Below, piece after piece: positions 1 through 6,561 of a stretch of 8,276 nucleotides of DNA; position 1 is the stretch's first letter; each line of letters starts with the position of its first letter. Location: NCBI GenBank assembly GCA_021154065.1, contig JAJKJG010000107.1, positions 1-8,276 of the forward strand, given 5' to 3'. The notes under the pieces are model-generated. The model saw only the letters and a list, made by a program, of their open reading frames with translations. It ran no database searches and was not told where the DNA came from. The DNA is from Methylobacterium sp. (GTDB lineage Bacteria; Pseudomonadota; Alphaproteobacteria; Rhizobiales; Beijerinckiaceae). A program made the position numbers and the translations under genes.

Positions 1-695
1 ATCGCCTCCTCCTGGTCGTGCGTGACGACGAGGAAGGTGGTGCCGAGCCGGACCTGGATATCCATGAGCTCGAACTGCGTCTCCTGCCGCAGCTTCCTGT
101 CGAGCGCCGCGAGCGGCTCGTCGAGGAGCAGCACCTTCGGCTGCTTCGCCAGCGCCCGGGCGAGCGCGACCCGCTGGCGCTGCCCGCCGGAGAGCTGATC
201 CGGCCGGCGGTCGGCAAGGCCCTCGAGCTGCACGAGCTGCAGCATCTCGGCGACGCGCGCCTCGCGCCGGCGGCGCGGCATGCCTTCCTGCTTGAGGCCG
301 TAGCCGATGTTCTTCGCGACGCTCATATGCGGGAAGAGCGCGTAGCTCTGGAACATCATGTTGACCGGCCGCCGGTAGGGCGGCACGCCGGACAGGTCGG
401 CCCCGCCGAGGACGACCCGCCCGGCGCTCGGCGTCTCGAGCCCGGCCAAGAGCCGCATCAACGTGGTCTTGCCGCAGCCGGACGGACCGAGCAGGCAGAA
501 GAACTCGCGCTCGAAGATGTCGAGCGTCACGTCGTCGACTGCCGCGGTCGCGCCGAAGCGCTTGGTGACGCTCTCGAAGCGGACCAGGGGCACGGCGCCC
601 GGCTCGGTCCACGGCGCGAAGGAGCGGCGTGCCGCTCCGATCGACGGGCGGGCGGGCTGGGCGCGAGCGTTCAAAGCGGCGGAGGTTGCGATCAC
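1..695 (-). CDS. potG: Polyamine-type ABC transporter ATP-binding protein (PotG/PotA-like), partial at the 3' end
   Basis: This is the cytoplasmic ATPase of a binding-protein-dependent importer, most likely for putrescine or spermidine. The first 231 residues are in the window; the rest of the nucleotide-binding domain and the C-terminal TOBE-type domain lie beyond the left edge. Visible motifs: Walker A GPSGCGKTT (about 70-78), Q-loop Gln116 in NMMFQSYALFPHM, signature LSGGQRQR (168-175), Walker B VLLLDEP (188-194), D-loop AALD and H-loop His226 in VVTHDQEEA. The PPYRRPVNMMFQSYALFPHM stretch is characteristic of PotG/PotA rather than sugar or sulfate ATPases. The chosen start is GTG at 695, overlapping the TGA of the upstream small ORF by 4 bases. 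A purine-rich AAGGAG is present but about 17 bases away, so coupling to the upstream ORF is the likely initiation mode. The roughly 35 residues before the ABC core fit the N-terminal tail seen in alphaproteobacterial homologues. Substrate is inferred from motif similarity only; permease and binding-protein genes are not in the window. Confidence 0.88.
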   Translation of the reverse strand, partial: MIATSAALNARAQPARPSIGAARRSFAPWTEPGAVPLVRFESVTKRFGATAAVDDVTLDIFEREFFCLLGPSGCGKTTLMRLLAGLETPSAGRVVLGGADLSGVPPYRRPVNMMFQSYALFPHMSVAKNIGYGLKQEGMPRRRREARVAEMLQLVQLEGLADRRPDQLSGGQRQRVALARALAKQPKVLLLDEPLAALDRKLRQETQFELMDIQVRLGTTFLVVTHDQEEA

Positions 696-814
696 TCGGC
701 CGGCTGCCGCGACTCCTTCTTCGCCTGCCGCACCGCCCACAAGGCAACGTCCCAGCCGAAGGCCGCCAGAAGAAGCGGAGCAACGTAGAGGGCGAAGAAC
801 AGTTCGGTCGTCAT
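692..814 (-). CDS. Small single-span membrane protein, 40 aa, unknown function
   Basis: The ORF encodes MTTELFFALYVAPLLLAAFG followed by WDVALWAVRQAKKESRQPAE. It has an acidic, uncharged-bulk N-terminus, one hydrophobic helix (about residues 5-28) and a basic C-terminal tail (RQAKK), which predicts an N-out, C-in single-span protein by the positive-inside rule. ATG at 814-812 overlaps the stop of the 31-codon ORF (ATGA), and its own TGA overlaps the GTG start of the PotG-like ATPase (GTGA). A TTG at 877 would give a 61-residue version, but that extension overlaps the other small ORF in a different frame and is less likely. I do not recognise the family. Position suggests a small accessory subunit of the transporter or of another membrane complex in this operon, but nothing in the sequence shows the partner. 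Confidence 0.6.
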   Translation of the reverse strand: MTTELFFALYVAPLLLAAFGWDVALWAVRQAKKESRQPAE

Positions 815-906
815 TGTACAAGCCCGCCGAGAACCCGCCGCGCGCCCAGATGTAGGGCGAGCGCGGCTGAAAACCAAATTGCCATCGCGACCAGTGACAA
901 GCTCAT
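811..906 (-). CDS. Very small hydrophobic ORF, 31 aa, putative membrane microprotein
   Basis: This ORF falls below usual gene-caller size limits. It reads MSLSLVAMAIWFSAALALHL followed by GARRVLGGLVQ and a TGA. Residues 2-20 form one hydrophobic helix, followed by an Arg-Arg pair, again predicting N-out, C-in topology. ATG at 906-904 begins 7 bases after the crp stop codon. The stop overlaps the ATG of the 40-residue ORF by 4 bases (ATGA at 814-811). A GGGAGGAG sequence lies about 16-23 bases upstream inside the end of crp, which is far for a Shine-Dalgarno site. Support is the exact spacing to both neighbours and the matching topology of the two small proteins. No homologue is recognised, so this could still be chance. 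Confidence 0.45.
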   Translation of the reverse strand: MSLSLVAMAIWFSAALALHLGARRVLGGLVQ

Positions 907-913
907 CCGCGCT

Positions 914-1603
914 TCACCCGGTCTCCTCCCGCATCGCCTCGGCGATGCGCCGCTCGAACACGTCCGGGCGCTTCAGCACGAGGGCGCCGCGGGTGCGCTC
1001 GACCAGCGCCTCCTGCGACATCGTCGTGAACTCGCGGGTGACCTGCTCGCGGCGGCAGCCGATGCGGGCCGCGAGGACGTGGTGATAGGGCGGCGGCGTG
1101 ACGACACGCTCGTTCCCGGCCGCGGCGCGCGGCACGGACAGGCGCAACAGCTCGGAATAGAGGCGGTGGCGCAGATCGAGGACGGAATGCTCCATCAGCC
1201 GCGCGTTGAGCTCACGCACGCGCTTGGTGAGGAGCCGCAGGAGCCGATCGCAGGTCGCCGGCGACGCGAACACGATCTCGCGAAACACCGTCGCCGGCAT
1301 GACGCAGACCTCGCCGCGGGTCAGCGCCGTGACGTTCGCAGACCGGCTGACCTCGTCGATCGCGGCGAGCTCGCCGAACATCTGGCCGCCGCGCATCTCG
1401 CCGAGGATCACCTCCTTGCCGGCCTGGGTGCGGATCAGGATGCGAACGTCGCCCGAGACGAGGTGATAGACGTCGGTCGAGACGTCGTCGAAATCGACCA
1501 GGATCTCGTCGGTATCGAAGCGCCGCCAGCGGCACCGCGTCTCGAACGGCGCAAGATCGATGCCGGCCTCCTTGAGGAAGGCGATCTGGTCGAGACGCGC
1601 CAT
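914..1603 (-). CDS. CRP/FNR-family transcriptional regulator, 229 aa
   Basis: This is a cytoplasmic DNA-binding regulator with an N-terminal cyclic-nucleotide-binding beta barrel (about 20-125), a dimer helix (about 112-140) and a C-terminal winged helix-turn-helix (about 170-212). The phosphate-binding cassette region FGELAAIDEVSRSANVTA (76-93) keeps the Gly-Glu and Arg-Ser pattern of E. coli CRP (Glu72, Arg82, Ser83), so cAMP or another cyclic nucleotide is a plausible ligand. The recognition helix IGCRREQVTREF aligns with IGCSRETVGRIL of CRP and keeps the Arg-Glu...Arg contacts (here Arg185, Glu186, Arg190). The FNR cysteine cluster is absent, so an iron-sulfur O2 sensor is unlikely. The ATG at 1603 is preferred because AGGGG sits 6 bases upstream; a longer form beginning at 1732 would run through the promoter. 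It is followed 7 bases later by a small ORF and then the transporter ATPase, suggesting control of that operon. Confidence 0.88.
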   Translation of the reverse strand: MARLDQIAFLKEAGIDLAPFETRCRWRRFDTDEILVDFDDVSTDVYHLVSGDVRILIRTQAGKEVILGEMRGGQMFGELAAIDEVSRSANVTALTRGEVCVMPATVFREIVFASPATCDRLLRLLTKRVRELNARLMEHSVLDLRHRLYSELLRLSVPRAAAGNERVVTPPPYHHVLAARIGCRREQVTREFTTMSQEALVERTRGALVLKRPDVFERRIAEAMREETG

Positions 1604-1633
1604 GCGATGCCCCTGAAAACCCTTTGGGAACCG

Positions 1634-1662
1634 ATGGTTGCCGCAACAGCCTGCACGGTCAA
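1634..1662 (-). promoter_or_regulatory. Putative sigma-70-type promoter for the crp - small ORFs - potG operon
   Basis: On the minus strand, TTGACC (1662-1657) and AACCAT (1639-1634) are separated by exactly 17 bases. The -35 box matches TTGACA at 5 of 6 positions; the -10 box matches weakly (3 of 6). Transcription would begin near 1627, giving a leader of about 24 bases that contains the AGGGG ribosome site before the ATG at 1603. A small dyad, GTTGC-C-GCAAC (1637-1647), overlaps the -10 and spacer and could be an operator, but its arms are only 5 bases. No CRP-like TGTGA-N6-TCACA site is visible between 1604 and 1740, and no convincing plus-strand promoter for the divergent ABC-F gene is visible there either. 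Confidence 0.4.
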
Positions 1663-1740
1663 GTTCGCCTGGGTAGAAGCATGGGGACGGCCGGCGGGCC
1701 GGCGGCTTGCATCGCGACAGGGCGCGCCGCAAAAGGCGCG

Positions 1741-3621
1741 ATGCTTCACGTCAACGAGCTGACCTACCGGATCGGCGAGCGGCTCCTCCTCGATCATGCC
1801 TCGTTGGCCGTGCCGGACGGGGCGCGGGTCGGGATCGTCGGTCGCAACGGCTCCGGCAAGACCACCTTGTTCCGGATCATCCGCGGCGAGATCGCGGCCG
1901 AGGGCGGCAGCGTATCGCTGCCGCGGGGCGTGCGCATCGGCGCCGTCGCCCAGGAGGCGCCGGACGGGCCCGAGCCGCTGATCGAGGTGGTGCTCGCCGC
2001 CGATACCGAGCGCACCGCGCTCATGGCCGAGGCCGAGCACGCCGAGGGGGTGCGCCGGGCCGAGATCGAGACGAGGCTCGTCGACATCGGCGCCCATTCG
2101 GCGCCGGCCCGCGCCGCCGCGATCCTGCATGGGCTCGGCTTCGATGCGCAGTCGCAAGCGCGGGCCTGAGCGTCGTTCTCGGGCGGCTGGCGCATGCGCG
2201 TCGCGCTCGCCGCCGTGCTCTTCGCCGAGCCCGATCTCCTGCTCCTCGACGAGCCGACGAACTATCTCGACCTCGAGGGCACGTTGTGGCTCTACGACTA
2301 CCTCGCCCGCTATCCCCACACGGTTCTGATCGTCAGCCACGACCGCGACCTCCTCGACACCGCGGTCGACCACATCCTCCACCTCGACCGCGGCAAGCTC
2401 ACCCTCTACCGCGGCGGCTACACCAACTTCGCCCGCCAGCTCGCCGAGAAGCAGGCGCTGCAATCCAAGATGCGGGTCAAGCAGGAGGCCGAGCGCCGCC
2501 ATCTCCAGGCCTTCGTCGACCGCTTCAAGGCCAAGGCGTCGAAGGCGCGCCAGGCGCAGTCGCGGATCAAGCGCCTCGCGAAGCTCGAGCCGATCGCGGC
2601 GGTGGTCGAGGACAGGACGCTCGGCTTCGACCTGCCGAGCCCGGAGCGCCCTTTAAGCCCGCCGATCGTCGCCATGGAAGCGGTGGCGGCGGGCTATGAC
2701 GGGCGCGCGGTCCTCAACCGCCTGAACCTCACCCTCCTGCCCGACGACCGCATCGCGCTCCTCGGCGCCAACGGCAACGGCAAGTCGACCTTCTGCAAGC
2801 TCGTCGGCGGATGCCTCCCGCCGCTTGCCGGCGCGATGACACGCCAGCCGAAGCTCGTGCCGGCCTATTTCGCCCAGCACCAGCTCGACGAACTGAAGGG
2901 GAGCGCGACGCCCTATCTTCACGTCGCCGAGCGCATGCCCGACGCCCCCGAGGCGAAGATCAGGGCCCGCTGCGGCCGGCTCGGCTTTCCCGGCGCCAAG
3001 GCCGACACGCCGATCGCGGCGCTGTCCGGCGGCGAGAAGGCGCGCCTGCTCATGGGGCTTGCCGCCTTCGGCGGGCCGCATCTCCTAATCCTCGACGAGC
3101 CGACGAACCACCTCGATATCGACAGCCGTGCCGCCCTGATGGAGGCGATCAACGACTTCGAGGGTGCGGTCATCCTCGTCAGCCACGACCGCTTCCTGAT
3201 CGAGGCCTGCGCCGACCGCCTCTGGCTCGTCGCCGGCGGCACCGTGCGCCCGTTCGACGGCGACATGGACGACTACCGCCGGCTCGTGCTCGCCGGCGAT
3301 CTCGACGGCGCCGACCGTCCCGCCGCACGGTCGGGCGCCGCCGCGAGCTCGCGGCAGGACGACCGTCGCGCCGCCGCCGAGCGCCGCGCCGCGCTCGCGC
3401 CTCTGCGCAAGCGGCTGGAGGTGGTCGAGGCGCGCATGGCGCGGCTGACGGACGCGATCGCCAAGATCGACGCGGTGTTGGCCGACGGCAGCGCCTTCAG
3501 GGCCGATCCGGCAAAGGCCGCCGATCTCGCGAGGAAGCGCGCCGAGGCGGCGGAGGCGCTCGCGGGCGCGGAGGAGGAGTGGCTGCGGCTCGGCGGCGAG
3601 CTGGAGGCCGCGCTGTCCTGA
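1741..3621 (+). pseudogene. yheS: YheS-type ABC-F ATPase gene interrupted by an in-frame TGA at codon 143
   Basis: ABC-F proteins are soluble twin-ATPase proteins that act on ribosomes (translation or rescue factors). The full frame has 626 codons, close to E. coli YheS (about 637). NBD1 has Walker A GRNGSGKT (34-41), signature FSGGWRMR (146-153) and Walker B LLLLDEPTNYLD (166-177). The helical linker (about 239-281) contains FVDRFKAKASKARQAQSRIK. NBD2 has Walker A GANGNGKST (342-350), signature LSGGEKARL (428-436), Walker B LLILDEPTNHLD (448-459) and SHDR. A charged coiled-coil tail spans about 542-626. A TGA at 2167-2169 stops translation after 142 residues, three codons before the first signature motif; the frame is otherwise open and well conserved. 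A restart at ATG 2194 would give 475 residues lacking Walker A and the signature of NBD1, and no good ribosome site precedes it. Alternatives are a sequencing error, recent nonsense mutation or readthrough. The start at 1741 is supported by AAAAGG 5 bases upstream. Confidence 0.85.
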
Positions 3622-3625
3622 TCGG

Positions 3626-5227
3626 CTACGGCGCCTTCTCACCTTGGCGGCGGGCCTCGAGCGCCGCCCCGAACAGCCTCTCGGCATCGGCACGGAACGC
3701 CGCCCGCGAGGCGTCGCGGGTGTAGAACATGTGGCCGCCGGGATAGACGGCAAGCTTCGCGCGCTCGCCGAGGCCGGGCGGTAGCTGGCGCAGGAGAAGC
3801 TCGCTCGCGAAGTACGGCGTCACGAGGTCGGTGAAGCCGTGCACGACGAGCGCCTGGAGGTTGCCGTCGAGCGCGAGCGCCTGGCGCAGCGCGGAGACCG
3901 ATTCGGCCTGGCCGCGCCCGCGGCCCCAGCGCCAATTGCCGTTCACGGCGCCGTTGAGGAGATTGTAGCGCTGGTCCGGCACCTTCCAGTTCAGGGTCTG
4001 CCAGAGGTGGGTGACGATCGCGCTCGTCAGCGGCGCCGTCATGGCGGTGAGGCCGGGGTCCTCGTAGTCCGAGCGGAACGCGGTCGGGTCGGGGTCATGG
4101 CCGCTGACCCCGGCGTCGTAGGCGCTGACGATGCGGCCGCGGCTGCGGGCGAGCTCGCGCTGGACGGTGCCGGTGTCGAGGCGCCCGGCCTGGCGCCGCA
4201 CGACTTCGGCGTCGAGCCCGGTGAGCGCCTGGACCTTTCCGACGATGCGCTCGACCGCGGCCTTGTCCTGCAGCCCGCGGGTGAGGTCGACGAGATAATC
4301 GCCGGCCGCATAGCTCTCGGCCTCCCGAAGCATGTCGCGGGTGAGCGGGGTCTTGCCCTCAGTCGCGGCGGCGACATAGGACGGCAGCCGCACGGCGTGC
4401 ACCCACGGCGCGTGGCGCGGCTGGCTGAACCAGCCGAAGTCGAGCACCGGCGACAGCATCACGATGCCGTTGAGCCCGACGCCGACATCCTTCTGCAGCT
4501 CGTGCGCGATGCGCGGCGCGCGAAAGCCGCCATAGCTCTCGCCGATAAGGAATTTCGGCGAGGTCAGGCGGTTGTTCTGCCTGAGCCACCGCGTGATCAC
4601 CGCCGACAGCGTGCCGACGTCGCCCTCGATGTTGAAGTAGCGGTTGCGAATGTCCTCGGAGGAGCCGGCGGCGCGGCTGTAGCCGGTATCGACCGGGTCG
4701 ATGAAGACGAGGTCGGTGAAATCGAGCCAGGTCTCGGCGTTGGGCACGAGCGCGGTCGCGGCCGAGGGGCTGATCGACGGTCCGTCGAGCGGCAGCCGCC
4801 ACGGCCCGAGCACCAGGAGATGGAGATAGGCCGAAGCCGCGCCCGGCCCGCCGTTAAGGGCGAAGGCGACCGGGCGCGTGGCCGGCTCGGCGCCGTTGAG
4901 GGTGTAGGAGGCGACGCCGATCTCGGCCTGCAGCTGGCCGCCCTGATCGACGACCGGCAGCGAGCCCGCCGTCGCCGTGAAACGCAAGCTGCGGCCGGGG
5001 AGCTCGAGCGTGTGCTGCGTGATCGAATCCGGCGGCAGCCTGCGGCTTGCCGGCGCGGCCTCCGGGCGGCGCTGACCGCCCTGCCCTTCGCCGCGGGCGC
5101 GCTCCTCGGCGGCCGGACGCTCGGGGCGCTCCGCGACCCCGCCGCGCTGCGGCTCCTGCGCCAAGAGCGGTGTCCCGAGCGGCACGGCGAGCGCGGCGGC
5201 GGTAAGGAGCGCGGTCAGACGGATCAT
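3626..5227 (-). CDS. Exported S10-family serine carboxypeptidase-like protein, 533 aa
   Basis: This is a predicted periplasmic or secreted alpha/beta-hydrolase peptidase of the S10 (serine carboxypeptidase) family. A signal peptide occupies residues 1-23 (basic MIR, hydrophobic core, likely cleavage after LLA before QEP). A flexible Arg/Glu/Gly/Pro-rich segment follows (about 26-63). The catalytic region includes ALNGGPGAAS (123-132, oxyanion-loop type), DLVFIDPVDTGYSR (172-185), nucleophile Ser231 in IGESYGG, Asp467 in VHGFTDLVTPY and His499 in YPGGHMFY, a complete triad in the expected order. The start at 5227 gives a proper signal peptide; the ribosome site is weak (AGAGAA). Its 3' end is convergent with the ABC-F gene, with stops 4 bases apart. 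It lies 64 bases downstream of holC on the same strand, so it may be cotranscribed or have its own unrecognised promoter. Substrate specificity cannot be read from the sequence. Confidence 0.9.
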   Translation of the reverse strand: MIRLTALLTAAALAVPLGTPLLAQEPQRGGVAERPERPAAEERARGEGQGGQRRPEAAPASRRLPPDSITQHTLELPGRSLRFTATAGSLPVVDQGGQLQAEIGVASYTLNGAEPATRPVAFALNGGPGAASAYLHLLVLGPWRLPLDGPSISPSAATALVPNAETWLDFTDLVFIDPVDTGYSRAAGSSEDIRNRYFNIEGDVGTLSAVITRWLRQNNRLTSPKFLIGESYGGFRAPRIAHELQKDVGVGLNGIVMLSPVLDFGWFSQPRHAPWVHAVRLPSYVAAATEGKTPLTRDMLREAESYAAGDYLVDLTRGLQDKAAVERIVGKVQALTGLDAEVVRRQAGRLDTGTVQRELARSRGRIVSAYDAGVSGHDPDPTAFRSDYEDPGLTAMTAPLTSAIVTHLWQTLNWKVPDQRYNLLNGAVNGNWRWGRGRGQAESVSALRQALALDGNLQALVVHGFTDLVTPYFASELLLRQLPPGLGERAKLAVYPGGHMFYTRDASRAAFRADAERLFGAALEARRQGEKAP

Positions 5228-5265
5228 GCGGTTCTCTGGATTCGTTCGCAGACAGGGCTAGGCGC

Positions 5266-5280
5266 GAACCGCGACGGTTC
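5266..5280 (-). terminator. Small GC hairpin between holC and the S10 peptidase gene
   Basis: GAACCG and CGGTTC form a 6-base-pair stem with a 3-base loop within the 64-base gap between the two minus-strand genes. There is no U tract after it on the minus strand, so it is not a classical intrinsic terminator. It may weaken readthrough, be a processing site, or be chance. It is the only structure seen in this gap; no promoter for the peptidase gene is evident. Confidence 0.2.
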
Positions 5281-5291
5281 CAAGGCGGAGC

Positions 5292-5744
5292 CTACCCCTT
5301 CTTCTCCCAGCGCCCGCGCGGATCCTGCTGCCAATAGGTCGCCTCATGGCCGGCGGCCTTGACGGCCTTCCAATGGCCGCGGGCGGCGGCGAGCGCCTCC
5401 TCGTCATTGCCGTCGAAGACGACGACGAGGCGCTCATAACCCGAAACCTCCGCCGGCAGCGGCGCCCCTTCGACGAGGAAGCGGATCGCCGCCCGGTTCG
5501 GGTTCGACTGGGCCAGCGTGAGGACCACGGGCTGGTCGGCGGCGTCCGGCTCCTTGTCGGTCGCGTGGGCGAGGAAGCTCTCGTCCGAGAAGGTCCAGAG
5601 GTGGTCGTCGAGCGCGGCGAGCCGCTCGGCCGACGTCGCCTGCACGACCGCCCGCCAGCCGCGCCCGAGCGACTTCTCGATCAGCGTCGGCAGCACCGCC
5701 TCGAGCGGCTGGCGCTGGAGGTGGTAGAAATGGATTTCCGCCAT
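5292..5744 (-). CDS. holC: DNA polymerase III subunit chi, 150 aa
   Basis: HolC is an accessory subunit of the replicative DNA polymerase III holoenzyme. With psi (HolD) it links the clamp loader to single-stranded DNA-binding protein. The full-length 150-residue protein begins MAEIHFYHLQRQPLEAVLP, with the GWRAVVQ (29-35) and LDDHLWTFSDESFLAH (45-60) segments and a C-terminus ending YWQQDPRGRWEKKG, all typical of alphaproteobacterial chi proteins. The length matches the family (about 150). ATG at 5744 follows the crotonase stop codon by 5 bases (TGA-GCGCC-ATG). No strong ribosome site precedes it; the nearest G-rich element is GGGG about 13 bases upstream, so translation probably depends on coupling to the crotonase gene. 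pepA and holC are commonly adjacent in proteobacteria, which supports the assignment. Confidence 0.93.
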   Translation of the reverse strand: MAEIHFYHLQRQPLEAVLPTLIEKSLGRGWRAVVQATSAERLAALDDHLWTFSDESFLAHATDKEPDAADQPVVLTLAQSNPNRAAIRFLVEGAPLPAEVSGYERLVVVFDGNDEEALAAARGHWKAVKAAGHEATYWQQDPRGRWEKKG

Positions 5745-5749
5745 GGCGC

Positions 5750-6550
5750 TCAGATCGCCCCGAAATCCCCCCCCCTGCCCTTGCCGGACGAGAACCGCGC
5801 CGCGCCGGCGACGCCCTCCTCTTCGAGCACATGGACCGAGGTCTGCCATTCGCTGCGCAGCGCCTCGGCGACCGGCAGCCCGTGCGCACGGTAGACCGAG
5901 CGCCGGTCGGCGCGCACGCAGGCTTGCGGGAAGCGGGCAATCTCGTGGGCGAGCGCCTCGGCGACCTCGCGGCAGCGGTGCTTCGGAGCGATGCGCTCGG
6001 CAAGGCCGATGCGATAGGCCTCCTCGGCCGTGACCTTGCGGCCGGTCAGGATGATGTCGAGGGCCCTGCCCTGCCCGACTAGGCGCGGCAGGCGCACGGT
6101 GCCGCCGTCGATGAGCGGAATGCCCCAGCGCCGGCAGTAGACGCCGAAATAGGCGTCCTCTTCCATGACCCTGAGATCGCACCAGAGCGCGAGCTCGAAG
6201 CCGCCGGCGACCGCCGGTCCGGCGACGGCGGCGATCACCGGCTTCGACAGCTCGAGGCGCGACGGGCCCATCGGCCCGCGCGGCGCCGGGCCGCCGTCAT
6301 CGGGGAAGTCGAGCGCCTTCAGCGGCTCGGATTTGCCGGCAAGGCTCGCCGCGAGCTTGAGGTCCCAGCCGGCGCAGAAGGCGCCGCCGGCGCCCCAGAA
6401 CACCGCGACCGAGGCCTCCGGGTCGCGGTCGAAGGCGAGAAACGCCGCGGTCAGCGCCTCGGCGCTGTCCACGTCCATGGCGTTGCGCGCCTCCGGCCGG
6501 GAATGGATGACCGTCGTGACGGGGCCGCTCTTCTCGATCGTGACGGTCAT
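5750..6550 (-). CDS. Crotonase/enoyl-CoA hydratase-fold protein, 266 aa
   Basis: This crotonase-superfamily protein probably binds an acyl-CoA thioester. The fold signatures are GGAFCAGWDLK (55-65, first oxyanion-hole strand) and AGPAVAGGFELALWCDLRV (110-128, second). Glu119 aligns with catalytic Glu144 of rat enoyl-CoA hydratase. The second catalytic Glu (rat Glu164, in QPEILLG) is replaced: the local sequence is GVYCRRWGIPLIDGGT, with Cys139 at that position and Asp148 nearby. A standard syn-hydratase reaction is therefore doubtful; isomerase, hydrolase or an unassigned reaction is possible. The ATG at 6550 has a strong GGGAGGAG ribosome site 7 bases upstream. It starts 39 bases after pepA and ends 5 bases before holC. 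The final codons contain a run of nine G on the coding strand (5775-5767), an unusual slippery sequence. Length is normal for the family. Confidence 0.88.
   Translation of the reverse strand: MTVTIEKSGPVTTVIHSRPEARNAMDVDSAEALTAAFLAFDRDPEASVAVFWGAGGAFCAGWDLKLAASLAGKSEPLKALDFPDDGGPAPRGPMGPSRLELSKPVIAAVAGPAVAGGFELALWCDLRVMEEDAYFGVYCRRWGIPLIDGGTVRLPRLVGQGRALDIILTGRKVTAEEAYRIGLAERIAPKHRCREVAEALAHEIARFPQACVRADRRSVYRAHGLPVAEALRSEWQTSVHVLEEEGVAGAARFSSGKGRGGDFGAI
5758..5780 (-). other. G9 homopolymer within a G-quadruplex-type motif at the crotonase/holC junction
   Basis: On the minus strand the segment contains GGG (5780-5778), nine consecutive G (5775-5767) and GGGG (5761-5758). It fits a four-run G3+N1-7 quadruplex pattern. 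The zero-frame codons are AGG GGG GGG GAT, so the tract includes an in-phase slippery heptamer G-GGG-GGG. A -1 shift here enters the open holC frame before the crotonase stop codon. It lies 14-36 bases upstream of the holC ATG. Function is not established; high-GC genes can carry such runs by chance. Confidence 0.5.
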
Positions 6551-6561
6551 GGACTTGCTCC

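Noticed and set aside
18..788. Plus-strand open frame (256 codons) over the PotG-like gene
   Set aside because: It is antisense to an ATPase with every ABC motif in order; the Arg/Leu/Glu-rich product looks like noise.
1689..1706. GGCCGGCGGGCCGGC repeats upstream of the ABC-F gene as an operator
   Set aside because: Short self-complementary GC units are common by chance at this base composition; nothing else supports a site.
1604..1732. N-terminal extension of the CRP/FNR regulator to 272 residues
   Set aside because: It would pass through the putative promoter and lacks family similarity; ATG 1603 has AGGGG at a good distance.
2167..2205. Selenocysteine insertion at the ABC-F TGA
   Set aside because: Only a GCGCATGCGC palindrome lies downstream, with no clear stem-loop of bacterial SECIS type, and no ABC-F selenoprotein is known to me. 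Kept only as a formal alternative in the finding.
1435..2502. Minus-strand open frame (355 codons) spanning crp 5' end and the ABC-F gene
   Set aside because: It overlaps two better-supported genes in other frames and crosses the divergent promoter region.
3839..5362. Long plus-strand open frame (507 codons) opposite the S10 peptidase gene
   Set aside because: It is a shadow of the peptidase gene, which has a signal peptide and a complete Ser-Asp-His triad; the antisense product shows no recognisable motif.
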